DNA of 64,000 bases from Bradyrhizobium neotropicale (GTDB lineage: Bacteria; Pseudomonadota; Alphaproteobacteria; Rhizobiales; Xanthobacteraceae): positions 127,882-191,881 of the forward strand of contig NZ_LSEF01000058.1 of assembly GCF_001641695.1 (NCBI RefSeq), read 5' to 3'. Of the stretch, positions 35,783 through 45,313 are shown in pieces. Within the stretch, counting starts at the first letter, position 1, and the number at the start of each line of letters is the position of its first letter. The notes under the pieces were generated by a model. It saw only the letters and a program-made list of their open reading frames with translations, had not been told where the DNA came from and did not search any database. The position numbers and the translations under genes are program-made.

Positions 35783-38698
35783 CTACCTCTTCTTCCACCC
35801 ACCCCTTCGCCCCGGCGCGCCACCCGTCGACTTCGGCGCGGGTCCGAACTCCGGGCCGGACTGCCGCGAATCCGTCGGCTGGATGATCCGGCTCTCGCCG
35901 CCGAACGGTTTTGACGGCAGCGCGCGGTTGGCGCGGTAGGGCAGCGATTCCGGGCCGTGCATTTCGTCGAGATGCGGCTTGTGCACCTTCGAGCCGCCAC
36001 CGCCGCCGCCGCTGGCCTTGAGCGCGGAGCTCACGGTCTTTTTCTTCATCGCGCTGACTGGCAAGTTGGCGGCGTCGCCGTATTTCCTGGTGCCGGCATA
36101 GGCGCCGGCCTTGCTCTGAACGGTGCGCTGTTTGGCCGTGGGGTCGTCGACGACCGCGAGCTCGGTCGCGCGCAGGCGCTTGACCTCGTCGCGCAGGCGG
36201 GCGGCTTCCTCGAAGTTCAGGTCGGCGGCGGCCTCGCGCATCCGCGTTTCGAGGTCGGCGAGAACGGCCTCGAAGTTGTGGCCGATCGAGATCACGTCGT
36301 CGGTCATGTCGTGGCCGCCGACTTCCACCAGCACGTGGTCGCGCTCGTAGACTGAGTTGAGAATGTCGCCGATCTGCTTCTTCACGCTCTCCGGCGTAAT
36401 CCCGTTGGCGTTGTTGTACTCGACCTGCTTCTCGCGGCGGCGGTTGGTTTCGGCGATGGCGCGCTCCATCGAGCCGGTCATGCTGTCGGCATAGAGGATC
36501 ACCTTGCCGTCGACGTTGCGCGCGGCACGGCCGATGGTCTGGATCAGCGAAGTCTCGCTGCGCAGAAAACCTTCCTTGTCGGCATCGAGGATCGCGACCA
36601 GCGCGCATTCGGGAATGTCGAGGCCTTCGCGGAGCAGGTTGATGCCGACCAGCGCGTCGAAGGCGCCAAGGCGCAAATCGCGGATGATCTCTATGCGCTC
36701 GATGGTGTCGATGTCCGAATGCATGTAGCGGACGCGAATGCCCTGCTCGTGCAGATATTCGGTGAGGTCCTCCGCCATGCGCTTGGTCAGCACGGTGATC
36801 AGCGAGCGATAACCGGCCTGCGCGGTGGCACGCACCTCGCCGACGAGATCGTCGACCTGGGTGCGGGCGGGGCGGATGTCGACGGGCGGATCGATCAGGC
36901 CCGTGGGGCGGATCACCTGCTCGACGAACACGCCGCCGCTCTCGTTCAGCTCCCAGCCACTGGGCGTCGCCGACACTGCGACCGTCTGCGGCCGCATCAT
37001 GTCCCACTCCTCGAAGCGGAGCGGGCGATTGTCCATGCACGACGGCAAACGGAAGCCGTATTCGGCGAGCGTCGCCTTGCGGCGGAAGTCGCCGCGGAAC
37101 ATGGCGCCGATCTGCGGAATGGTGACGTGGCTTTCGTCGGCGAAGATCAGCGCGTTGTCGGGCACGTATTCGAACAGCGTCGGCGGCGGTTCGCCGGGGC
37201 GACGTCCCGTCAGATACCGCGAATAGTTCTCGATGCCGGCGCAGCTTCCCGTTGCCTCCATCATCTCGAGGTCGAACATGGTGCGCTGCTCCAGCCGTTG
37301 CGCTTCCAGCAGGCGCCCCTGGTCGTGGAGCTGGTCGAGCCGCTGCTTCAGCTCGAACTTGATCGACTTGATCGCCTGCACCAGCGTCGGGCGCGGCGTC
37401 ACATAGTGCGAGTTGGCGTAGATCTTGATGAATTCGAGCTCGTCCTGCTTGTGGCCGGTGAGCGGGTCGAACTCCTCGATATTCTCGACGGTGTCGCCGA
37501 ACAGATTCACGCGCCAGGCGCGGTCCTCATAGTGCGCCGGGAAGATGTCGATGACATCGCCGCGCACCCGGAAGGTGCCGCGGGTGAAATCGGCCTGCGT
37601 GCGCTTGTATTGGAGGGCGACGAGGTCGGCGATGAGCTGGCGCTGGTCGATGCGCTCGCCCTTCTTCAGCGCAAACGTCATCGCGGTGTAGGTCTCGACC
37701 GAACCGATACCGTAGATGCAGGACACCGACGCGACGATGATGACGTCGTCGCGCTCGAGCAGCGCGCGCGTCGCCGAGTGGCGCATGCGGTCGATCTGCT
37801 CGTTGATGGATGAATCCTTCTCGATATAGGTGTCGGTGCGCGGGACGTAGGCTTCCGGCTGGTAATAGTCGTAATAGGAGACGAAGTATTCGACCGCGTT
37901 GTCGGGGAAGAAGCTCTTGAACTCGCCATAGAGCTGGGCGGCAAGCGTCTTGTTCGGCGCCAGGATCAGTGCGGGGCGCTGCGTCGCCTCGATCACCTTG
38001 GCCATGGTGTAGGTCTTGCCCGAGCCGGTGACGCCGAGCAGAACCTGCGAGCGGTCGTTGCGCTCGATGCCCTCGACGAGCTCGGTGATCGCCGTCGGCT
38101 GGTCGCCCTTGGGCTGGTATTCCGATTTGATCTCGAAACGCACGCCGCCTTCGGACTTTTCCGGGCGGGGTGGGCGGTGCGGCGTCCACACTTTCATGGA
38201 GCCGTCGTCCTTGCGGAACTCGGGACGGCCGTCGCGGATCAGCGCCTCCAGCGCGTCCGCGGTCGCCTTCACGCCGAGCGCCTCGGTCTTCGAGCGCGGC
38301 GGCCGCGCCAGGGCCTCGGCATCGTCCTCCTCTGTCGGCAGACCGAGCTGCTTCGCAAGTTCCGGATCGAGGAACGGGATTGTCGCGGCGGTGCCGTAAT
38401 TCGCCTGTGGCGCCTCGTCCAATCCTGCCGGGCGGTCGCTCAAACGGTCATTTGGAAAATCCTTCGGCGTCGAGGCCCGCGCGCGGTGTGCGGCGGCCTC
38501 GCCGCCGGCGCGGCGGTCGCGCGAATTGTCCGGCGGCGGCTGCAGGCCGGTGCCCGATCCAAGCCCGGCATCGCCGCGATTGATCGCGGGATTGAGCAGC
38601 TCGGCCAGCGCCGGTGCGATCGGCTGCACATCGGGCCGATGCGCTTTGGATTTGGGGGATTTGACGGGTTTTTCGGAGGATGCAGGTTTCTTCGCCAT
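35783..38698 (-). CDS. uvrB: Excinuclease ABC subunit UvrB, extended form
   Basis: The damage-verifying helicase of nucleotide excision repair. At 971 residues it is far longer than E. coli UvrB (673). A Pro/Ala/charged N-terminal extension of about 187 residues precedes the conserved start [17 protein letters not shown]; Walker A is GVTGSGKT at 222-229; the beta-hairpin region is [26 protein letters not shown] (Walker B-like), [13 protein letters not shown] and QTIGRAARN are motifs of the helicase core; the UVR domain is [17 protein letters not shown] Gly/Ser/Pro tail of about 140 residues follows, ending [13 protein letters not shown]. Extensions look disordered and are probably regulatory or non-essential. 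Confidence 0.97.
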   Translation of the reverse strand: MAKKPASSEKPVKSPKSKAHRPDVQPIAPALAELLNPAINRGDAGLGSGTGLQPPPDNSRDRRAGGEAAAHRARASTPKDFPNDRLSDRPAGLDEAPQANYGTAATIPFLDPELAKQLGLPTEEDDAEALARPPRSKTEALGVKATADALEALIRDGRPEFRKDDGSMKVWTPHRPPRPEKSEGGVRFEIKSEYQPKGDQPTAITELVEGIERNDRSQVLLGVTGSGKTYTMAKVIEATQRPALILAPNKTLAAQLYGEFKSFFPDNAVEYFVSYYDYYQPEAYVPRTDTYIEKDSSINEQIDRMRHSATRALLERDDVIIVASVSCIYGIGSVETYTAMTFALKKGERIDQRQLIADLVALQYKRTQADFTRGTFRVRGDVIDIFPAHYEDRAWRVNLFGDTVENIEEFDPLTGHKQDELEFIKIYANSHYVTPRPTLVQAIKSIKFELKQRLDQLHDQGRLLEAQRLEQRTMFDLEMMEATGSCAGIENYSRYLTGRRPGEPPPTLFEYVPDNALIFADESHVTIPQIGAMFRGDFRRKATLAEYGFRLPSCMDNRPLRFEEWDMMRPQTVAVSATPSGWELNESGGVFVEQVIRPTGLIDPPVDIRPARTQVDDLVGEVRATAQAGYRSLITVLTKRMAEDLTEYLHEQGIRVRYMHSDIDTIERIEIIRDLRLGAFDALVGINLLREGLDIPECALVAILDADKEGFLRSETSLIQTIGRAARNVDGKVILYADSMTGSMERAIAETNRRREKQVEYNNANGITPESVKKQIGDILNSVYERDHVLVEVGGHDMTDDVISIGHNFEAVLADLETRMREAAADLNFEEAARLRDEVKRLRATELAVVDDPTAKQRTVQSKAGAYAGTRKYGDAANLPVSAMKKKTVSSALKASGGGGGGSKVHKPHLDEMHGPESLPYRANRALPSKPFGGESRIIQPTDSRQSGPEFGPAPKSTGGAPGRRGGWKKR

Positions 38699-38791
38699 GG
38701 CCGGAATATGGGACGAGTCCGCCCGGCAGAAAAGGGCGAATGCCTTGTCCGGCTCAGCCTGCTGACAGCAGGTTGGCAGCAGGCGCAGACC

Positions 38792-39025
38792 TCACGCCGC
38801 GGGCAGCGGCCCGTCGTCGTCCTCGTGCAGGTTGCGCGGCTGGAGGATGTCGAGATGGATCCCGCCACAACCGGTGCAGCGCATGGTCCAGTATTCGCAT
38901 CCGGCGCGGCCGCCGATCACGCGGAGCACCGCGAGATCGCCGTCGCATTCCGGGCAATTCGACAGCACGGACCGTGCGTAGGATCGGGCCAGCGGCTGTG
39001 TCTCTTCGATTTCGATGGACGACAT
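38792..39025 (-). CDS. Small zinc-ribbon-like hypothetical protein (77 aa)
   Basis: 77 residues with Cys pairs LSNCPECDGDL and MRCTGCGGIHLD spaced as a zinc ribbon, an acidic tail (NLHEDDDGPLP) and no membrane segment. It starts at ATG 39025; the next minus-strand gene ends 39 bp upstream. Rhizobial genomes hold many such small ribbons; function unknown. Confidence 0.7.
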   Translation of the reverse strand: MSSIEIEETQPLARSYARSVLSNCPECDGDLAVLRVIGGRAGCEYWTMRCTGCGGIHLDILQPRNLHEDDDGPLPAA

Positions 39026-39064
39026 GACCGGTTCCTTGCTTTCCGCCGCGCTGGTCCTGCTTGC

Positions 39065-39289
39065 TTACTCGTCGTCGATGTCGGCGCGGCGGCGGAAGCG
39101 GTCGATGTGGTTCTTGGCGTCGGCGATCGCGGCGTCGGAATCGGGCCAGGCGAAGCCGACCTCCATCGCCGGAAAGAGTACGCCATCGATGGCGAGAGGG
39201 CTGAAGTCGGCGCGCCGGATCCGGGCGTGCCACAGTCCCTTGCCAGCCTCGAAGGATTCGATGTCAAAGCCGTCGTAAAGGGTCGTCAT
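39065..39289 (-). CDS. Conserved hypothetical protein (74 aa)
   Basis: 74 residues, MTTLYDGFDIESFEAGKGLW, then RIRRADFSPLAIDGVLFP, EVGFAWPDSDAAIADAKNHIDRFRRR and an acidic end. The sequence is well-behaved (no low complexity) and the ATG at 39289 has a purine-rich GGGACCACA upstream. Together with the gene at 38792 it may form a small operon. No family recognised. Confidence 0.7.
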   Translation of the reverse strand: MTTLYDGFDIESFEAGKGLWHARIRRADFSPLAIDGVLFPAMEVGFAWPDSDAAIADAKNHIDRFRRRADIDDE

Positions 39290-39400
39290 TGTGGTCCCCA
39301 CGTCTTGTTGAAGGGTCAGAGGACCACATTTCCGGATGTGTGCATGTGAAACGGTTCACATGGCGCCGGCTTTTTCGCCCAGAGGACCGGATGTAGGCCT

Positions 39401-40318
39401 TCAGTTCCGCGCTGCGGTGCGGCCGATCCGCCTGGCCGGACGAGCCGTAGGCTCGGCCGCCGCGCGCATGATCCAGCGGCGGAACGCGGCGAAGTCGCGC
39501 TGCTCAGTCTGAAAGCTGCGATACACCAGGTACCAGCGCATGCCCTTGGGCACCGTGAGGTCGAACGGCGCCACCAGCCGGCCCGCGGCGAGATCGTCGT
39601 CGATATAGGGTCGGATGCCCATGGCGATGCCGAGCCCGTCGGCGGCAGCCTGCAGCGACTGGCCGTAGAATTCGAATTCGGGACCGCGCGCGTTGATGCG
39701 GGTAACGGCCGCAGCCTTCAGCCAGATCGGCCAGTCCTCCGGCGAATGCGCGACGCGGATCAGGCTCGGTCCCTTCAGGTCGGCCGGCCGTCTCAGGCTG
39801 GCGGCGAGGCGGGGCACGCAGACCGGCGTGAGGTCGCCGGCGAACAGCGGCTCGGCGACGAGGCCGGGCCAGTCGCCGGTGCCGAGCTTGATGCCGCAGC
39901 TCCAGTCTTCGCCGAACGGCACCGCCGCGCCGCCGGTGGTGAAGCGCACCTCGATGTCGGGCTCCTCGCTGCGAAACTCCGACAGCCGCGGGATCAGCCA
40001 GCGCATCGCAAAAGTATGCCCGACGCCGATGGTGAGCACGCGGACGCTGGAGGATGCCGTCACCTGCGCGGTGAGGCTTGCGAGCGCATCGAAGATCGGC
40101 GTCAGCCCGCTCTGATAGGCCCGCCCGGCCTGGGTCAGCACGAGGCGGTTGGCCTTGCGTTCGAACAGCGCGACGCCGAGGCGCTTTTCCAGAAGATGGA
40201 CCATGCGGCTGACGGCCGCCGCCGACACGTTGAGCTCGATGCCTGCGGAGGCAAAGCTGCCGGTCCGCGCCGCCGCCTCGAATGCCTTGATGCCGTTGAG
40301 AAAGAGCAGCCGCCGCAA
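39401..40318 (-). CDS. LysR-family transcriptional regulator (GcvA type)
   Basis: About 305 residues from a TTG at 40318 (AGGG upstream); the frame is open to GTG 40390. The N-terminal wHTH is GcvA-like: LNGIKAFEAAARTGSFASAGIELNVSAAAVSRMVHLLEKRLGVALFER. The effector-binding domain follows with LTIGVGHTFAMRWLIPRL and FEFYGQSLQAAADGLGIAMG. It is divergent from the TSUP transporter gene, the usual layout for a LysR regulator and its target, so it probably controls that operon with an unknown anionic or amino acid effector. The C-terminal tail is Arg/Ala-rich. Confidence 0.88.
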   Translation of the reverse strand: MRRLLFLNGIKAFEAAARTGSFASAGIELNVSAAAVSRMVHLLEKRLGVALFERKANRLVLTQAGRAYQSGLTPIFDALASLTAQVTASSSVRVLTIGVGHTFAMRWLIPRLSEFRSEEPDIEVRFTTGGAAVPFGEDWSCGIKLGTGDWPGLVAEPLFAGDLTPVCVPRLAASLRRPADLKGPSLIRVAHSPEDWPIWLKAAAVTRINARGPEFEFYGQSLQAAADGLGIAMGIRPYIDDDLAAGRLVAPFDLTVPKGMRWYLVYRSFQTEQRDFAAFRRWIMRAAAEPTARPARRIGRTAARN

Positions 40319-40439
40319 ATGTCGTACCCTCAGGAAAGCTGATGCCAGGCCAAGATAACTCAGTTTGCGCGAGCACGACAAGCGAGGCACAAGAATGAGT
40401 GTAATTCCAAGTTGATTTGCCGATCAGGGAAGCCGCCTC

Positions 40440-40590
40440 TTCGCCTCTCCCCGCCTGCGGGGAGAGGCCGGAATTGAGCGAAGCGCAAATTCCGGGCGAG
40501 GGGGAGCCTCCGCGAGTCCAACTGCTCGCGTCTTTGCGGACGCAGCCCCTCACCCCAACCCTCTCCCCGTAAGAACGGGGAGAGGGAGAA
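40440..40590. repeat. Type D repeat pair in the LysR/TSUP intergenic region
   Basis: The 316-bp gap 40319-40634 holds CTCTCCCCGCCTGCGGGGAGAG (40445-40466) and CTCTCCCCGTAAGAACGGGGAGAG (40560-40583), with the common filler CCCTCACCCCAACC. The divergent promoters must lie around these repeats; no further motif is clear. Confidence 0.75.
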
Positions 40591-40634
40591 TGGGCAGCTT
40601 GCGTCCCTGACGTGCCACCACAGGAGACCTCTTC

Positions 40635-41414
40635 GTGACGCCCATCATGATCGCTGCCCTCGGATTGCTGATGGTCGCCACCGCCTTCCTGTCGGGGTTG
40701 TTCGGCATGGCGGGCGGGCTGATCCTGATCGGCGTGCTGCTGGCCCTGATGCCGCTGCCGACCGCGATGGTGCTGCATGCGATCACGCAGATGGCCTCGA
40801 ACGGCTGGCGCGCCGTGCTGTGGCGCGCACATATCCGCTGGCGGCCGGTGTTCGTCTATCTGATCGGCTGCGCGCTGGCCCTGGCGCTGTGGTCGATCAC
40901 GCGCTACGTGCCGGACAAGCCGGTCGCGCTGCTCTTGCTCGGCGTCACGCCGTTCATGGCGCGGATGATGCCCGCGGGCATCAAGCCGAATCCGGACAGC
41001 ATCTGGCAGGGGACGTTCTACGGCTCGATCTGCATGGGCCTGATGCTGATGACCGGCGTTTCGGGGCCGCTGATGGACACGTTCTTCCTCGGCGGCAAGT
41101 TCGGTCGGCGCGAGATCGTGGCGACGAAAGCGACCTGCCAGGTCGCGAGCCATTTCACCAAGCTGCTCTATTTCGGCGGCATCATCGATCAGGCCGCCAC
41201 GCTCGATCCGGTGCTGGCCGGGGTTGCGATCGCAGCCTCCATGCTCGGCACCAGCCTTGCGCGCCGGCTGCTCGAAGCGATGACCGATCAGCAATACCGG
41301 GTCTGGGCGACGCGGCTGATCACCACCATCGCCTGCTACTACATCGCCTATGGAAGCTGGCTCCTGCTCCGCACGCCGGTGCTGGCGGCCTTCGACAAGG
41401 GAGGTTTGCAATGA
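40635..41414 (+). CDS. TSUP-family (TauE/SafE) membrane transporter
   Basis: 259 residues, about eight membrane helices, with the TSUP repeat architecture (ATAFLSGLFGMAGGLILIGVLLALMP and a second half GVSGPLMDTFFLGGKFGRREIVATKA). TSUP proteins move sulfonates, sulfite or other organosulfur/anionic compounds across the inner membrane. The gene overlaps the small gene at 41411 by 4 nt and faces a LysR regulator. Substrate unknown. Confidence 0.9.
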   Translation: MTPIMIAALGLLMVATAFLSGLFGMAGGLILIGVLLALMPLPTAMVLHAITQMASNGWRAVLWRAHIRWRPVFVYLIGCALALALWSITRYVPDKPVALLLLGVTPFMARMMPAGIKPNPDSIWQGTFYGSICMGLMLMTGVSGPLMDTFFLGGKFGRREIVATKATCQVASHFTKLLYFGGIIDQAATLDPVLAGVAIAASMLGTSLARRLLEAMTDQQYRVWATRLITTIACYYIAYGSWLLLRTPVLAAFDKGGLQ

Positions 41415-41641
41415 GCGAGACGGCCGATCCCCTGGTGCTCGATTTCGTCGAATGGATCGCGCGCGAGCCGCGCGCCTATGCCGAGGTGGTCTCGACCTGG
41501 AAGACGTCATGCCCACGCCTCACCATCTGGGAGGACGCCGCCGACCGCGGCTACGTCGCGCGCGAGACCTTGCCCGGCATGGGCTTGATCATTGCGGTGA
41601 CCGAGGACGGCGAGAAGCTGCTGCGCGCCAACGGGCGGTGA
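41411..41641 (+). CDS. Small conserved protein coupled to the transporter (76 aa)
   Basis: 76 residues: LVLDFVEWIAREPRAYAEVVSTWKTSCPRLTIWEDAADRGYV, then LPGMGLIIAVTEDGEKLLRANG. It has the look of a winged-helix fold (helix-helix, TWKTSCPRLTIWEDA as recognition region) and no membrane part. ATGA overlap with the transporter stop implies translational coupling. Widely seen as a hypothetical in Bradyrhizobium-like genomes; possibly a DNA-binding or regulatory partner, unproven. Confidence 0.75.
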   Translation: MSETADPLVLDFVEWIAREPRAYAEVVSTWKTSCPRLTIWEDAADRGYVARETLPGMGLIIAVTEDGEKLLRANGR

Positions 41642-41788
41642 TGTCTTCGCCTCTCCGCATTTGCATGTGAGGCAAGGCAATCACGCGGCCGTCATCAGCG
41701 GAACCATTGACTTGGGCAGGGCTTGGCGCGAACTTCATGCAATCGCATCTTTCTGCGATCGCCTCCCTCCAGCCCGGGACATCCAGCC

Positions 41789-42496
41789 ATGATCGACCTG
41801 CATTACTGGACCACGCCGAACGGCCACAAGATCACGATGTTTCTCGAAGAGACCGGGCTGAGCTACAAGGTCATCCCGGTCAACATCGGCAAGGGCGAGC
41901 AGTTCAAGCCGGAGTTCTTGGCGGTCGCGCCCAACAATCGCATTCCCGCCATCGTCGATCACGCGCCGAAGGGCGGCACGAAGCCGCTGTCGATCTTCGA
42001 GTCCGGCGCCATCCTGCTTTATCTCGCCGAGAAGACCGGCAGGTTTCTCCCGACCGACCTTTACGCGCGCTACGACGTGATCCAGTGGACCTTCTGGCAG
42101 ATGGGCGGCCTCGGCCCGATGGCCGGCCAGAACCACCATTTCCGCAACTACGCGCAGGACAAGATCCCGTATGCGATCGACCGTTACGTCAACGAGACCA
42201 ACCGTCTCTACGGCGTGCTCAACAAGCGCCTCGCCGATCGCGAATTCGTTGCCGGCGACTATTCCATCGCCGACATGGCGTCCTATCCCTGGGTGGTCGG
42301 CTATGCGAACCAGGGCCAGAACATCGACGACTTCCCGCATCTGAAGCGCTGGCTCGAAACCATCCGCGCGCGCCCCGCCACCGAGCGCGCCTACGCGCTC
42401 GCCGAGGAGGTCAATCCGAACTTCGGCAAGCCCGCCATCCGCACCGAGGAGGAACGCAAGATCCTGTTCGGGCAGACCGCGTCGGTGGTGCGGTAG
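41789..42496 (+). CDS. Glutathione S-transferase family protein, YfcG-like
   Basis: 235 residues: thioredoxin-like N-domain (DLHYWTTPNGHKITMFLEETGLSY, cis-Pro in NNRIPAIVD, glutathione-binding ESGAI) and an all-helical C-domain (VIQWTFWQMGGLGPMAGQNHHF ... YSIADMASYPWVVGY). The Q-M-G-G-x-G-P-M-x-G-Q stretch is typical of the YfcG/YghU disulfide-bond oxidoreductase group, which reduces disulfides with two GSH. ATG 41789; residues further upstream are not conserved. Confidence 0.9.
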   Translation: MIDLHYWTTPNGHKITMFLEETGLSYKVIPVNIGKGEQFKPEFLAVAPNNRIPAIVDHAPKGGTKPLSIFESGAILLYLAEKTGRFLPTDLYARYDVIQWTFWQMGGLGPMAGQNHHFRNYAQDKIPYAIDRYVNETNRLYGVLNKRLADREFVAGDYSIADMASYPWVVGYANQGQNIDDFPHLKRWLETIRARPATERAYALAEEVNPNFGKPAIRTEEERKILFGQTASVVR

Positions 42497-42518
42497 GACG
42501 ACGACTGTCTCCTCACAT

Positions 42519-42606
42519 CGTCATTGCGAGCGCCAGCGAAGCAATCCAGAATGTTTCCGCGGCGATAGTCTGGATTGCTTCGTCGCCAGAGCTCCTCGCA
42601 ATGACG
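42519..42606. repeat. Type F palindromic repeat (CGTCATTGCGAG)
   Basis: CGTCATTGCGAGCGCCAGCG AAGCAATCCAGA ... TCTGGATTGCTTCGTCGCC ... CTCGCAATGACG: a long interrupted palindrome filling the space between the two GST genes. Confidence 0.85.
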
Positions 42607-42625
42607 GAGCAAGTGGAGGCGCTCC

Positions 42626-43324
42626 ATGTCACTCAAGCTCTTCGAACTCGTCGGCACCGACGCCGGTCGCCCCTTCAGCCCGTTCTGCTGGCGCACGCGG
42701 ATGGCGCTGGCGCACAAGGGGTTGTCGGCGGAATCGCTGCCGTGGCGTTTCACCGAGAAAAGCGCGATCGCACCGCATGGCTCGGAGAAGGTCCCGGTGC
42801 TGCTGCATCACGACAGGCCGGTGGTCGATTCCTGGACGATCGCGAATTATCTCGAAGACAATTTTCCAGACCGCCCGTCGCTGTTCGGCGGCGAGGGCGG
42901 CCGCGCCATGGCGCGCATGCTCAATGCCTGGGGTGACATCGCCATCGTCGGCGGCATCTTTCCGCTGATCATCGCCGACATCCCGAAGAACTTGGCCGAG
43001 GTCGACGCCGCCTATTTCCGCAAGTCGCGCGAGGCGCGCTTCGGCGGCAAGGCGCTCGAAGACATCATGGCGAGCCGCGACACCGGCGTGGTCGCGTTCC
43101 GCAAGTCGCTGGAGGTGATGCGCCAGACGTTCAAGACGCAACCCTTTCTCGGCGGCAGTGCGCCGAACTATGCCGATTACATCGTCTTCGGCGGCTTCCA
43201 ATGGGCGCGCGTCGTCAGCCCGTTCAAGCTGCTCGAAGCGGATGATCCTGTCCATGCGTGGCGCGAGAAGCTGCTCGACGCGTTCGACGGCATGGCGCGC
43301 AAGTCGCCGGGACATGCGGTGTAG
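42626..43324 (+). CDS. GST-fold protein, LigE/beta-etherase-like
   Basis: 232 residues. The N-terminal thioredoxin-like domain reads GRPFSPFCWRTRMALAHKGL, very like the LigE/LigP beta-etherase branch (S-P-F-C-W-x-T-R); the GSH-binding DSWTIANYLEDNFP follows. The C-terminal domain has PFLGGSAPNYADYIVFGGFQWARVVSP. LigE-type enzymes cleave lignin-like aryl ethers with GSH, but many rhizobial relatives have unknown substrates, so only the branch is claimed. The ATG at 42626 has TGGAGGCGCTCC upstream. Confidence 0.85.
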   Translation: MSLKLFELVGTDAGRPFSPFCWRTRMALAHKGLSAESLPWRFTEKSAIAPHGSEKVPVLLHHDRPVVDSWTIANYLEDNFPDRPSLFGGEGGRAMARMLNAWGDIAIVGGIFPLIIADIPKNLAEVDAAYFRKSREARFGGKALEDIMASRDTGVVAFRKSLEVMRQTFKTQPFLGGSAPNYADYIVFGGFQWARVVSPFKLLEADDPVHAWREKLLDAFDGMARKSPGHAV

Positions 43325-43399
43325 TTGTCACCCACGCTCTCCCCCAATGTCGTCCCGGCGCAGGCCGCAATAATATCGTTGAGAGAGCGTACACTCCCT

Positions 43400-43439
43400 C
43401 CTCAACGTCGTCCTGGCTTTTGCCAGGACGACGTTGAGG
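43400..43439. repeat. Perfect 18-bp-arm palindrome at the end of the CWC gene
   Basis: CCTCAACGTCGTCCTGGC (43400-43417), TTTT loop, GCCAGGACGACGTTGAGG (43422-43439): perfect inverted arms. It ends 1 bp before the CWC stop codon (minus strand), so it is a strong transcript-end stem although the T run is in the loop. Confidence 0.9.
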
Positions 43440-43440
43440 A

Positions 43441-43629
43441 CTATTTCGCCGCCGCCTTCCGCAAACACTCCCGGCACAAGCAATCATCGCCCTCGACCGG
43501 CATCGGCAGCCGCGCGACCTCCTCCGCGCACCAGCAGGTGCCCGAGAGGTCGCAGCCGAACTCGGTGCCGCAGCGGGAACAGGCGAGGCGTCGCGGCGGC
43601 TGCAACGGAAAGTCTTTCGGATTTGTCAT
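43441..43629 (-). CDS. Cysteine-rich CWC family protein
   Basis: 62 residues with the CWC pattern: LACSRCGTEFGCDLSGTCWC, then DDCLCRECLRK. Eight cysteines in pairs suggest a zinc-binding mini-domain. Family members are short, widespread in proteobacteria and uncharacterised. A TTTCATGA-type context near 43629 gives the start; the palindrome at its stop may end the transcript. Confidence 0.82.
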   Translation of the reverse strand: MTNPKDFPLQPPRRLACSRCGTEFGCDLSGTCWCAEEVARLPMPVEGDDCLCRECLRKAAAK

Positions 43630-43743
43630 GATTTACGCCGAAGCTTCGCCGTCATTTTCATGTCGGGTTCATCTCCCGCCGCGATATATTAAACCTCGCG
43701 CATACGCCCGGGAAGCGTCTGGCAAGGGGCAGAGGACACATCG

Positions 43744-45309
43744 ATGGCCCGCGATTCGCAAGCCGCCCTCGTTGCGCTCAACCGGTTCGGTTTCGGGGCG
43801 CGCGGCGGGGCCTCCGGCGATCTCATCAACGCGGCTTCCGATCCGCGCGGATTCGTGAAGGCGGAACTCGGCCGTCCCAACGGCGTGCTGCTGGAGGCGC
43901 CGGGCCTGCAATCGACGCCGCAACTCGGTCAGGCCGTGTTCGCCTATCAGGACCAGGTGAAGCAGGCGCGCGAGGCCGCGAAGGCCGCCGCGCCCGCCGA
44001 AGCGCTGCCCGCCCAGGCGCCCGCCGATCCGAAGCCCGACACCAAATTGCGTCGCAATCTCTCGCTGAACAGTGCGGCGACCGAGATCGCCGGCCAGATG
44101 GCCGAGGCGAAGCCGGCGGACAATGCGGCGAAGCCCGACACGATGCAGCCGAACCCGGCCGCGCCACCCGCCGCAAAGCCCGCGCCGCAGCCGCTCAACG
44201 TCATCCAGAAGACTTTCCGTGCCGAAGCGCTGGCGCGGTTGCAGCGCGCGACGCTGGTCGAGTGCGGCTTCACCGAGCGGCTGGTCGTGTTCTGGTCCAA
44301 CCATCTCTGCATCTCCGCCAGCAAGGGCGAGTTGGCGCGGATGTGGGCCGGCGCGTTCGAGCGCGAGGCGATCCGCCCGCACGTGCTCGGGCGTTTCGCC
44401 GACATGCTGAAGGCGGTCGAGCAGCACCCGGCGATGCTGTTCTTTCTCGACAACCAGCAATCGCTCGGACCGGATTCGCGTGCCGGCCAGAACCGCAAGC
44501 GCGGGCTGAACGAGAATCTCGCGCGCGAGATCATGGAGCTGCATACGCTCGGCGTCGGCGGAGGCTATACGCAGGAGGACGTCACCTCGCTCGCGCGCAT
44601 CATCACCGGCTGGACTTTTGCCGGCCGGCAGGGACAGCTGGGAACACCAGGCTCGTTCGTGTTCAACACCAATGCGCACCAGCCCGGGCCGCAGCTGCTG
44701 CTCGGCAAGACCTATGAGGCGACCGGCCTTGCGCAGGGCGAGGCGGCGCTCGCCGACATCGCGCGCCATCCCTCGACCGCGAACTTCATCGCCACCAAAT
44801 TCGCCCGACACTTCGTCGCCGACGATCCGCCGCCCGCGCTGGTGGCGCGATTACGCGACGTCTTCGTCAGGACCGACGGCGATCTCAAGGCGCTTGCGAC
44901 CGCGCTGGTCGATTCCGACGAAGCCTGGAAGGCGCCGCTGACGAAGATGCGCAGTCCATACGATTTCCTGATTGCGAGCGGCCGGCTGCTCGCGCGCGTG
45001 CCGGAGGACCCCGGTCTATATCTCAACAGCCTCAACCTGCTCGGCCAGCCGCTGTGGTCGCCTGCGGGGCCAAATGGCTTCCCGGACACCAGCGCCGCCT
45101 GGGCGGCGCCCGAAGGCATGAAGCTGCGGCTCGACATCGCCGCGCAGATGGGCGCGCGGCTCGGCAACAACATCGACCCGCTTGACCTCCTGGAGTTCGC
45201 CGCCGCGGACGCGGCCTCCATCGAAACGCGGCGAACCATCGAGCGGGCGGAGTCGCGCCAACAGGCGCTCGCACTGCTGTTGATGTCGCCGGAAATGCAG
45301 AGGAGATGA
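43744..45309 (+). CDS. DUF1800 domain-containing protein
   Basis: 521 residues of the DUF1800 family (SQAALVALNRFGFGARGG; GLNENLAREIMELHTLGVGGGYTQEDV; ARIITGWTF; NFIATKFARHFVADDPPPALV). A long Pro/Ala/Lys-rich insertion (about residues 77-155) separates the first helical part from the conserved core. DUF1800 proteins are of unknown activity but are almost always paired with DUF1501 proteins, as here (4 bp gap). No export signal is visible at this start. Confidence 0.92.
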   Translation: MARDSQAALVALNRFGFGARGGASGDLINAASDPRGFVKAELGRPNGVLLEAPGLQSTPQLGQAVFAYQDQVKQAREAAKAAAPAEALPAQAPADPKPDTKLRRNLSLNSAATEIAGQMAEAKPADNAAKPDTMQPNPAAPPAAKPAPQPLNVIQKTFRAEALARLQRATLVECGFTERLVVFWSNHLCISASKGELARMWAGAFEREAIRPHVLGRFADMLKAVEQHPAMLFFLDNQQSLGPDSRAGQNRKRGLNENLAREIMELHTLGVGGGYTQEDVTSLARIITGWTFAGRQGQLGTPGSFVFNTNAHQPGPQLLLGKTYEATGLAQGEAALADIARHPSTANFIATKFARHFVADDPPPALVARLRDVFVRTDGDLKALATALVDSDEAWKAPLTKMRSPYDFLIASGRLLARVPEDPGLYLNSLNLLGQPLWSPAGPNGFPDTSAAWAAPEGMKLRLDIAAQMGARLGNNIDPLDLLEFAAADAASIETRRTIERAESRQQALALLLMSPEMQRR

Positions 45310-45313
45310 TGTG

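Noticed and set aside
36719-37813. A long plus-strand frame opposite uvrB
   Set aside because: Shadow of the uvrB core; composition is His/Arg/Glu-rich, typical of antisense frames in high-GC DNA.
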